64,000 nt of DNA. Source: Piscicola geometra. Its lineage: Eukaryota; Annelida; Clitellata; Hirudinida; Piscicolidae. The notes under the pieces are model-generated. The model had not been told where the DNA came from. It saw only the letters and a program-made list of their open reading frames with translations, and ran no database searches. Where the stretch lies: NCBI GenBank assembly GCA_943735955.1, contig OX030960.1, forward strand, positions 5,701,035 to 5,765,034, given 5' to 3'. Every line of letters begins with the position of its first letter. The first letter of the stretch is position 1. Shown in pieces: positions 22,548 through 32,081 of this stretch. Made by a program: the position numbers and the translations under genes.

Positions 22548-23636
22548 CTTGAATGTGGCTAGTGAAGAGCTGCTGTGATAATGAGACAATTAAATTTAAC
22601 AGTTAAATTTTAACTTCACCGTCCAGTGAGCCACATCACAGAACTACCTTTAAAATTTAAAAGTTAATTGGATTGTTCAATGGAGGACACTTAAATTATT
22701 TGGTTTTATCATGGATTTTTTTTTCAACTTATTTATTCATTTATATAAAATTGTTGTTGTTGTTTAACAAATTGTATTTTTGTTTACTTGGAAAAATTAT
22801 GTAAAACATAGATTTAATAACTATTGTTATATTTCATTTATATTTTTGTTTAAAATAATTTTTTAAAATCATAACAGATTTTCTAAACTAATCCACTTTT
22901 TATCTTGAATTAAAGTTCTAAGAGTGCCTTGATTGAAAGTTATAAAATTCTCCAATGCGATATAAGGAACAAGAATTATTGCTTTAATCATTAAAGTTTA
23001 ATGCTTTCAAGAAATTCAATAGCAAAAGTATTTTTCACTAGCAGCCAGTGATGCTTTCCCAAAAGTGTTGGGCCAAAATGATACCACGGGATTTGAATTT
23101 ATAGTAAATATTATATAATATATAGCATTTAAAATAAATAATCACATTTAAATGTTATTTGGCAGAGTATCACACTAGCTAATGAATATTAAGATATACT
23201 GGGAAATTTCCATACATTTTAAAGAAGGCAATTTTTTAAAATACTTCTGAGTTTATAACTTTATCAATTTATCCATTTTATTCCGTAATTATTGCGACAA
23301 TCTTTGAAAAGCATTGTTTTTTGTTTGAAAATATTTATATCTAGAAAGACATTATATAAATAATATCACTCTTAGAAAATGTCAATCATTTAATCTAAAT
23401 TCTCTAAAAAATATTTTCATTGTAATCGTTTTGCTATTTCAGAAAACTTTTTGTTTATAAGAATTATTAAGAAAAAACTTATACAAAGCAGGCTAGCTTA
23501 CTCACAAAATTAAGTTTTTGTGATTAACAAGGGATTTCAGTATTCTGACAGGAAAGCATCACTGCTATCTTTTAAAAAGAGTTAAAATTTTAATCCTTGT
23601 AAATGAAAAGTTTAAATTATTGTTTTAAACTTTCAG
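22548..23636. other. Head-to-head intergenic region, GALNT10 and FPGT
   Basis: About 1.1 kb of A+T-rich sequence between two divergent genes. It should hold both promoters and the FPGT first exon. I see no core promoter element I can defend. Confidence 0.6.
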
Positions 23637-25403
23637 GTAAAAAAGACTGTTGACAATCTACTGAACATTTATAAAACTTTCAGAAAAAAAAACATTCTCA
23701 AACATAAATTCTGGGATGTGGTTGTCCTAACCGCCTTAGATGAGTCCCAGAAAAGAGTATATGAACAGCTGAGAGCTCAGAAACTTCAGAGTAATGAGCT
23801 ACCAATAGTACCTGAATATGTGGTGATAGCAGACCCCGTAGGAGGCAAGATAGGCTGTGGAGGGGCCACAATACACGCCATGCACGCGTTGCATTCCCGA
23901 TATGGAGATTCCCTGTTCGACAAGCGCATCTTGCTGGTGAACACTGGTGGCTTCAGCAAGCGATTGCCGAGTGCCAGTGCGCTTGGAAAGGTGTTCATGA
24001 CGGTGCCATATGAAGATGAGGTGTGGACGCTGCTTGATTTGAAACTCGCGTTGTACTTGCCGTTTGTCCAGAAGATGCCTCCTGGAGTGTTCCAAACCAG
24101 TTCAGACACGGTCGAGTTGTTCTATCTGGAATGGGAAACGTGTGGTGAGGATGGTGTTGGTTGTGTTCGTGTTGGTGAGGGTGATGATGAGGGTGGCTGG
24201 GTTTTTCCACAAACGGGTTTCACAGCTTTCGCCCACCCATCTCCACTCCACATTGCCTCTTCCCATGGAGTGTTTGTTTCAAAAGATCTTCGCATAACGG
24301 ATAAAACTCCAATTCAGCTCCTCGAGTGTTTAGAGGTCCTACAAAAGCCGTCTGTTTCTCTAATGAAAAAAAAAGGAGCAGTATTTGGAAGGAAGATGGG
24401 CGATGAAGAAGTGGTGGAGTGCGCCTTAACAGACAGTTCATACTTTTTCGACCACCACATCAGCAGGTTGTTTGTGAACTTCTACCCCACTGAACAGCCT
24501 TTCGACTGCGAAATCAACGGCTATGAGAACTTCATGAAAGTCCTCACAGCACCTCAGCAATTTCTAGAGGAATCTTGCAAGGATGCCGCAGTTTCCAAAC
24601 GACTTTTACACATTAGAAAGTCTCTAGTAGATCTTTTACAGTCTCAAAAATTCAGCGTTGTGTTTCTCAACCAGTCAGAGTTTTTCCACTTCGGCAGCAT
24701 GCAGGAATGCATCGACAACTTCAATCCACACGGACACATGGGCTCTCTGATCTCCTGGAAAGGCGATGTATTCAATGCAAAGACAGCATCGTTTTCCATG
24801 CAAGAAGGCAGTGTTTCCATGCACAACGCCATCACCAAGGAAACCACCATCTCGCACAGATGCATTGTGGAGTACTGCCACGTCGAGTGTCGAACCATCG
24901 TTGGCTCAGGATGCATCGTCAGCAACTGTCACATGCGGGCAGACGAGGACCTCTCCATCCCCTGCAACACCTTCATGCACACAGTTGCTGTCAGGATGCC
25001 CGATGGGGGAGTCTCAGGAAGAAGTGAACTGCAATTCGCTACACTGTGTTTCAAGTTGGAAGATGATTTGAAGAAGACATACGACAGCGTTGACAGCTTC
25101 ATCGACGATGCATCCATCCGACGCCGCTACACTGCATCTAGTGGCAATGCCGTGGAAAGCATTCAGTTTGACGGAGAAGGGTTCGGTCTTTGGAACGCCA
25201 AGCTGTTTCTCCTCACCTCTCACATGCACACCTCTTTCACTGCATCTCTTTCCAGCAACAGCGGTCAACTAGGTGAAGGTCGAAGGTTAGTATCGGCTGC
25301 CGAGGTGATGAGGTTTAGGGACAGTGACGAGATGCTCAGGTACAGAGGCGACTTGAAGGAGGAACTTTTTCGCACCAGGTCTACATCTGACCATGGCCTA
25401 TAG
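23637..25403 (+). CDS. FPGT: Fucose-1-phosphate guanylyltransferase (GDP-L-fucose pyrophosphorylase), main coding exon
   Basis: The frame opens after the acceptor TTTCAG (23636) and runs to the stop at 25403, giving 588 residues, close to the family length. The enzyme makes GDP-L-fucose from fucose-1-phosphate and GTP in the cytosolic fucose salvage pathway. Family features are FWDVVVLTALDE (residues 25-36), the nucleotide-binding loop DPVGGKIGCGG (66-76), SKRLPSASALGK (107-118), GFTAFAHPS, and a C-terminal left-handed beta-helix-like region. The sequence aligns from near the human N-terminus to its C-terminal YRGDLKEELF region, so only the first few residues are missing. There is no in-frame ATG before GKIG, so the start codon must be in an upstream exon I could not place. 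Neighbour GALNT10 diverges from it. The next gene, LDB1-like, converges on it with stops 178 bases apart. Confidence 0.93.
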   Translation, partial: VKKTVDNLLNIYKTFRKKNILKHKFWDVVVLTALDESQKRVYEQLRAQKLQSNELPIVPEYVVIADPVGGKIGCGGATIHAMHALHSRYGDSLFDKRILLVNTGGFSKRLPSASALGKVFMTVPYEDEVWTLLDLKLALYLPFVQKMPPGVFQTSSDTVELFYLEWETCGEDGVGCVRVGEGDDEGGWVFPQTGFTAFAHPSPLHIASSHGVFVSKDLRITDKTPIQLLECLEVLQKPSVSLMKKKGAVFGRKMGDEEVVECALTDSSYFFDHHISRLFVNFYPTEQPFDCEINGYENFMKVLTAPQQFLEESCKDAAVSKRLLHIRKSLVDLLQSQKFSVVFLNQSEFFHFGSMQECIDNFNPHGHMGSLISWKGDVFNAKTASFSMQEGSVSMHNAITKETTISHRCIVEYCHVECRTIVGSGCIVSNCHMRADEDLSIPCNTFMHTVAVRMPDGGVSGRSELQFATLCFKLEDDLKKTYDSVDSFIDDASIRRRYTASSGNAVESIQFDGEGFGLWNAKLFLLTSHMHTSFTASLSSNSGQLGEGRRLVSAAEVMRFRDSDEMLRYRGDLKEELFRTRSTSDHGL

Positions 25404-25464
25404 AATTCGAATATTTATATGAATTAACTATTTAAATTCAGTATATCGTAGTTCAAATAATAAT

Positions 25465-25535
25465 ATAATTCTTGAAGCTCGATTGTTTTACGCCCCGACG
25501 ACTCCACGTTAATAAAATTCGGCATTGTATTGTAT
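25465..25535 (+). repeat. SINE 3' fragment carrying the candidate FPGT polyadenylation signal
   Basis: CTTGAAGCTCGATTG, then CACGTTAATAAAATTCGGC and TTGTATTGT, matches the tail at 4873-4935. AATAAA at 25511-25516 lies 108 bases after the FPGT stop and is the first one there. Confidence 0.5.
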
Positions 25536-25580
25536 AAAATTGAAACATTTATTATCAATTAAAGAGAATTATAAAAACAT

Positions 25581-28076
25581 TTATTTGGCAAATATGTCCC
25601 TTGGTACACTCATAATGATGTGATCGTCGTACATGATGATGCTTGCAGAAGAACTTTGAATCGAAGATGCTTCTGCGTAAATGATAGGCGCTAATGGCGA
25701 TTGAAAAAACGTGAGATGTTTACGATACTGGAAAAACACAATAAAATTCCAGTTAATTGTATTACAATTAATAAATAAAGATTATAATTTAATTAAAGTA
25801 ACAATTTAATAAAATTATAAAAGAAGTTATAACAATTAATTAAAATTGCAATGAATTAACTACAATTACAAATCAATTATAATTACAATTTTTTTTAAAT
25901 TCCATGACTAGGTATTTTAAAGCTGATAATCCGACTAAGATATCGTGGTTGTAAATAATACCAACTACAAAAAGGTAGATCGCAAAACGGATATTGACAC
26001 TTTGTAAACATAAATGACGTCGTTTGGCATTTGAAAACTGTCGATGTGACGTCATTTGGCATTTTAAAACTCTCGATGTGACGTCATATGAAACACAACT
26101 TCGAATATTATGATGTCGTATTAGAGTGAGTAAATAAATAATACTTGAATAATCAACAAAAATCCGAATAAATTAGATCACATTCAAATAAATAGAAATC
26201 GAAAAAAAATTTGCGAAGACAATAGCTGTGATTACAGTATAAACAGAAGAATTGTAACAACCATGCAACTGGTGGAGAGTGGGTAGCAGTAGACTGACTG
26301 ATTACAAATGGGATGAGACAATTGAATAATTAAAATAAAAAGTAAATCATCATTGGCAATAAATATGAAAAACAGAACTTAAAATCGACGTCACAGCCTC
26401 ACGAGAGTGGCACACAGCAAGAGAGACGGCATGAACAACACCTAGGAGAACATGTTACAAAGCGTTCAATGGAATGTCACTGGAGGTCCGTCCCTTCAAC
26501 CTCTTTCGATGTACTGTCGTTATTATTTTTAGTGTTGTTGTTATTGTTACTATTATGTTCGTTATTGTTGTTGTTGTTGTTAGTGTTATTGTTAGCGCCG
26601 TTACCACTGTTAATATTATGGTTGTTAATGGAATTTGAATTACCGCCATTATCACGATTATTACTATTAAAATTATTTGTAGCTTTACTGATGAATTCAC
26701 TAACACTAAGATTATTATTAGTGTTGTTGTTATTGTTGTTGTTGTTAGTGGAGAGGGTGGTGGTGCTGTGGCTGACTGGGGTGGTGGAGGCTGGGAGGGT
26801 CATCTTCTTCTTTTTCCGCTTGCTCGGAATCCTGTGAGTGTCTGTCGAGGTGGCTTGAGTGGTTTATTTCATTTAATTTGATGGTAAGTTAATTGGACGA
26901 TTTGAATTTTAATGAATAAATTTAAATATTTATTAACCTCACTCAATCATTCATCCATCCAACCAATATTCATCCATCCAACCAACATTCATCCATCATT
27001 CATTCATCTATCCAACCAGCATTCATCCACAGTCGACCCTTCCATCCATCTGACCAGGAGAGATGAGTTTCTGCCACTTTTGGAAGAGGGTGGTTTTTAG
27101 GCAGTCCCTAGGTGACAGCCCGTAAACTTTGTAGCGAGACATCAGCTCTTGCATAGGCTCCAAGATCACGCACAACTGGATGATGCATGCATGGATGAAT
27201 GAGTGGATGGATAAAATATCAAAGTAATTGAAAAACTCGACTACACACTAAAATATATAAATAAATAAATTAATCAATAAATAAACAGACCCTGAGGAAG
27301 TTGAGGGTGTGGTTGGTGAGGCCTTTGCGAGTGATGTTCATGCACAGATGTTCGGAAATGCTGGGATCCTGCTGCTGCGGATGTGAAGGAGGAGAAGATG
27401 GAAAAGATGGATGGCAGAAAGCCAATCAATCAATTGTCCTATGAAGTGCGTCTTAAAAAGTGTGACTGAAATTGAGAATGCTTCCTGGAAATACCTGCAT
27501 GGCGATGATGGATCGAGGGATGAGTTCGTAATGGTGGTGGATGGAAAAGTGCCACACCCTTATCCTCATCAGTTCATCCACTCCCATCTCCAGCACCAGC
27601 CTCCCTTCCGTCAGAACCTGTCGATGAATAATAACGATCGATCCATTGACCCATCCACTCAACCATGCACCAATTCACTCACTCATCCATGCACGCATGC
27701 ACTCATCCATTCATCCACTCATCCATGCTCCCAACCACTCATTCATGCACCAATCCACCCACCCATGCATTCATCCACTTACCCATCCATTAATGGATCA
27801 ATCCAAGTACTCATCTAAGCACTCATCCATGGACTCAACCATCCACCAATCCATGCGCCCTTTCCCACACTCATCCATGCACCCGTCAAGCTACTCATCC
27901 ATCCACACATTCATCCACACATCCATACACTCATCCATGCATGCAGTGAGACCATACCTTGGTGAAGAATGGTCTGATGTGGTGGGTCACCATTGAGGCG
28001 TGGTCACAATCCAGCACCACACTTGAGTGGTTGTATACCTGTATGCGTGAATGCATGTGTGAGTGCCGTTGTGAAA

Positions 28077-28109
<33 letters not shown>

Positions 28110-30402
28110 TGTGTGTGTGTGTAATAGAGTGCAACAACTGTCTAGGTAGCCCATAAACGCAAATTGACACTTTCAGCTTGAGTGGCCTAGAAGCACGTTC
28201 GGGTTATACGCCACTATAATAATGCTCATCATTATTATTATTATCCTAACTATTATTAATTTAATTGAAAAAATATCTTATTAACAATAATACTTTTCAA
28301 AGAAGCATAATAAAATATTATTAACTTAATAATATAGTTATATTAACTTAATAATATAATTATATTAAGAGGACTGTGTGTAAATTCATTGGCAAGTACT
28401 GCATCAAAGACCTCTTTGGACTGGCGTAGCATGAAGTACAACTCAACCACACCACCCTCGAACAAGCTCTGGAAGAAGCGGGGAATCAGTGTTCTTCCGA
28501 TCGCTGGGTGGTCGTTGTGGTGAAGTGTGGTGTAGTTAAGAGTGGTGTGGTGAAGTGTGGTGTAGTTACGAGTGGTGTGGTGAAGTTTAATGTGGTTGTC
28601 GTTAAGTGTGGTGTGGTGAAGTGTGGTGTAGTTAAGAGTGGTGTAGTGAAGTGTGGTGTAGTTAAGAGTGGTGTGGTGAAGTGTAGTGTAGTTAAGAGTG
28701 GTGTGGTGAAGTGTGGTGTAGTTACGAGTGGTGTGGTGAAGTTTAATGTGGTTGTCGTTAAGTGTGGTGTGGTGAAGTGTGGTGTAGTTAAGAGTGGTGT
28801 AGTGAAGTGTGGTGTAGTTAAGAGTGGTGTGGTGAAGTGTGGTGTAGTTAAGAGTGGTGTGGTGAAGTGTGGTGTAGTTAAGAGTGGTGTGGTGAAGTGT
28901 GGTGTAGTAAAGAGTGGTGTGGTGAAGTGTGGTGTAGTTAAGAGTGGTGTGGTGAAGTGTGGTGTAGTAAAGAGTGGTGTGGTGAAATTTAATGTGGTTG
29001 TCGTTAAGTGTGGTGTGGTTGTCGTTAAGTGTGGTGTGGTGAAGTGTAATGTGGTTGTGGTTAAATATGGTTGAAACGTGGAGTGATGTGGTTGTGAGGC
29101 TGTGGTTAAGTATGGTTGAAGTTTGGTGAAGTGTGGTGTGGTTGTAGGTGTGTGACTGTGGTTGAGTGTGGTTGTAGCCAAGTGTCTGTGGTTAGATGTG
29201 GTTGAAGTGAAGTTTGGTTTAGTTGTGATAAAGTGAAGTGTGATTGTCGTAAAGTTTAGTTGTATGGTTGTGTTGTTATTTAGTGTAGTTAAGTTGTGGT
29301 TGTGACTAAGTGCGATATAGATCTAGTTAATTGTTGTATAGAGTGACAAAGTGTGGTTTTAAACTATTTACCTTGTGACAGCTTATATAAATAAATGCTG
29401 TATTTGAAAGCATTAATTCTGCTCAATCGCAAACTAAGGAAATACTGTATTTTTTGAGCGCGTTGTCGAGGTAGAGGGTGAGTGTGATGGTCGCCTCGTC
29501 GTCAAAAAACTCCGTTGCGAACGTGTCCCACCACAGATTGTCCACGTGCTGGCCAGGAAATTTTGTTATTTTTATTTTTGTATAAATTCTAGTTATTTTT
29601 ATTATTATTTTTATTAAAGTTATTTTTAATAATATTATTATTATGGTATGTTCTTATTCATGCTACACTTAAAATTTTGAGATGAATATTTTCTGTTGTT
29701 TTTTATATTCATTTTGGTGAAATGTTATCCAAGATACTTAATAAATGAAGCTCCATCTAATCATACATTTTAATAACCCATATTTTAATTAAATTAACCT
29801 TTATCTAATCACAATAATAATTTAATAGCTTATAATTAAGTTTAATTAGGCTGAACCTGGCTCCATTGCTGCAGTCTTTTGTTCATCTCATAGATTCGAA
29901 GATCTGGTTGGCCGAGGAATGGAACTCTATGCCTTAATGGAATTTTTTAAAATTAGAAACTATTGATTAGTATGTTAGGTTTATTAATTAGGTTTTTTAT
30001 TTTGAATTATAATAATTGAAGGATTAATTGGATGAATTATCACTCATTTAAAATATGATAAATAAGTTTATATAAGACTTGAGATATTTTCCTATTGAAG
30101 AAAAATTATTATTAGAATATTAAAACATGAATTGTAAAATATACATATTCTATAATAAAGATAAATATCCAGACTCTATAATATAGAGTCTATATATAAT
30201 TTAGAGGACAAAAAATCTCTAACATGTCTCTTTCCATGAGGTGCATTATTGTTTGCTGGACGGGCATCCTTCCAAAGCGGTAATGGTTAATAGGGTGTGG
30301 AAAGGATGGAAATGGTGGGAGCCTGACAGGGAAGGGAGGAGCAGGGTGGAAAGCGGTGGATTGGAGGTGTTGTGCCACCGGTGGGCTGTTACCCCTGAAC
30401 AC
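25581..30402 (-). CDS. LDB1: LIM-domain-binding protein (LDB1/CLIM/Chip)-like cofactor
   Basis: Minus-strand exons: ~30402-30224 (tentative), 29932-29857, 29548-29446, 28503-28412, 28038-27958, 27617-27495, 27374-27291, 27175-27055, 26841-26501, 25727-25581; phases agree. LDB proteins self-associate and bridge LIM-homeodomain/LMO factors and enhancers in the nucleus. The dimerisation domain is strongly conserved: GQPDLRIYEMNKRLQQW, VDNLWWDTFATEFF, TIGRTLIPRFF, LDCDHASMVTHH, VWHFSI then ELIPRSIIAM, LCVILEPMQELMSR, SPRDCLKTTLFQKW. A basic SKRKKKM patch follows, then about 90 residues rich in Asn and Ser. The exon ending at 28412 could instead end at 28397; alignment to Chip favours 28412. The tentative first exon is Pro-rich and fits by phase only. 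The last exon ends VPRDIFAK-stop, with AATAAA 28 bases downstream (25553-25548). No LIM-interaction domain was found. Alternatively the protein ends by read-through after 26501 at the TGA near 26475. Confidence 0.88.
26015..26086. promoter_or_regulatory. Three CRE-like TGACGTCA sites in a 32-bp tandem repeat
   Basis: TGACGTCG at 26015 and TGACGTCA at 26047 and 26079 are spaced exactly 32 bases apart. They share flanking TTTGGCATTT...AAAACT...TCGATG sequence. The octamer is the full palindromic CREB/ATF site. It lies in the last LDB1-like intron. Function is inference. Confidence 0.5.
27640..27957. repeat. CATCCACTCATCCATG-type repeats
   Basis: Irregular 8-12 base CATCCA/CTCATC units in an LDB1-like intron, reaching the GTATGG donor (sense GGATGAGT units). 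A related patch is at 26938-27050. Confidence 0.8.
28077..28128. repeat. (TG)n microsatellite
   Basis: Short TG run upstream (in sense, CA) of an LDB1-like acceptor. Confidence 0.85.
28129..28250 (+). repeat. 5'-truncated SINE copy
   Basis: From GAGTGCAAC onward it parallels the SINE at 54460-54640: TAGCC-CATAAACGCAAAT, GTGGCCTAGAAGC, then GTTCGGGTTATACGCCA and an ATCATTATT end. The A box and most of the B box are missing. Confidence 0.6.
28504..29180. repeat. 30-bp minisatellite (AGTGTGGTGTAGTTAAGAGT...)
   Basis: Around 18 units with several alternating variants (GTTAAG, GTTACG, GTAAAG, TTTAATGTGGTTGTCG), indicating higher-order duplication. It abuts the acceptor of an LDB1-like exon (sense C/A-rich). 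Confidence 0.92.
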
Positions 30403-32081
30403 CGTATCCAGCGTTACCGGATTTTAAGTCGTCGCATTTAATGTCAACATTGTTTTATTATTATTTTAAAATCATAAAAAATTGTGTATCTTCATTTATA
30501 ATTTTATGCAAGTAATTTCTTTAGTAGAAGCAACATTTAATATTAATCAAAAAAACTTTATACGTAAAAATTTAAAATTATTTTTTAATTTCATTATATT
30601 TTATTTACATTTTTTTTTTAAATGAAGTTTTTGATAATTATTTTTACGATGTTTATACTTGTGGTTTATCTAATTGACTAAATGAAAATATTAATTTCAT
30701 ATAATAAATTTATTTAAGTATTTAATAATTACTTCTATGATATTTATTGATTAAAACCATATTATTAATGTATCAATAAAACAATTCAATAAATATTTTA
30801 AGCTATTTTGTAAATTATCATTTATTTTAATCTTATTTAAATTTATTTAAATTTATTTTAATGTATTTGACGTGTATTTCTACCATATATATGTTACAGA
30901 CAATGTTCTTAAGAATATATCGTTTTTATCTATTTTGTTTTACAACTTTTATTGAGTTTAATAGTGTATTGCAAAAAGTTGAAGATTGTAGCATTTTATT
31001 CGAAAAATCATTTTAAAATTTAATTTTATAATTATTTTTCTACAGTTTAACAGTTTCAATCAATCAATCAATCAAATAAATTTCAATAGCGCTCTTTCTC
31101 TAATTCAAGAGTGCAACAAGTTAAAGATGAATGGCATTTATTTTAAGCGATCTAAAAGAAATAATTTTCAGGTACAATTTCATATTATTTTGTCTACAGT
31201 TTTATATTGAAACAAGTTAAATATGAATAGTATTTATTTTATGAGTCTTAAAAATCCATGGAATGACTGATTGAAGGGATTGTACCTAAACTCTCAAGCA
31301 CTCCGTAGATTGCTTAGTTCTATAAGAGTGCTGTTACCCCTTCCGTCTACCTTCCAGAGTTAAAGTCCTGCTGCCTTGCAGGTTAAGTTTTGATTAATCA
31401 AATGCTAGTGATTGGGTCACAAAAAAACTTGTATTTTATGGCTAAACTTTATTATTTGAAATGGTCTTATCTTAATCTAGTGGAACTAGGTGTTTTCTTT
31501 GTTTTTATGAAAGCTCATCGAAAATGTAATATAAGGAAACACTTTAGAAGTTATATCTCTAATGGGCCCCGTCAAAAACAACTTGAGCCTTTTAGGATGA
31601 AATGACAAAAATTCTTACTTTTTTCTAGAACCTGACCTATTATGGGAAACGTTTACGTTACGTTACAACATCGTTACATATAATTGAGAAAATAAAAATT
31701 TCCATTTTTTTATTCAAACGAAAACCATAACTATTTGTATACAAAATCAAAATCAACGAAACTTAAATGATTTTAAGAAAGCTTTCTAGACAATGACAAT
31801 TTCGCATTCTCCATGATGTTAAGTTATAAGCACACTTTCATTATAAGCCATACGAAACCAAGTTTCAGGTAAAAGTATTATTCTAACTAAAACGGCTCAA
31901 AACAAACAAATATACAATCTTTTTTAGAGAAATATTTGAAGATCTTTTAAAAAGAAAATAAGAAAAAGCACTTTAAAACGAAAATTACATCAGAAATGTT
32001 TTTAAGCTATCGTATCCAAAAGGATCGGTAGCTGTATAAATAACTCTTAGATTTAAAAAGGCGAATATTGCAACGTAAGCA
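30403..32081. other. Intergenic, A+T-rich, nothing recognised
   Basis: It lies between the LDB1-like 5' end and the SORBS-like 3' end. A patch near 31250-31390 is less A+T-rich and may be an old SINE, but I find no clear pol III boxes. Confidence 0.6.

Noticed and set aside
28486..29181. 231- and 188-codon repetitive ORFs resembling tandem-repeat proteins
   Set aside because: Intronic 30-bp minisatellite; only the start of the minus frame is the LDB1-like exon (IGRTLIPR).
30190..30402. Treating the Pro-rich minus ORF as a firm LDB1 exon
   Set aside because: Kept only as tentative: the AT|G phase to the next exon fits and the donor is GTTAGA, but the sequence is not conserved and no ATG begins it.
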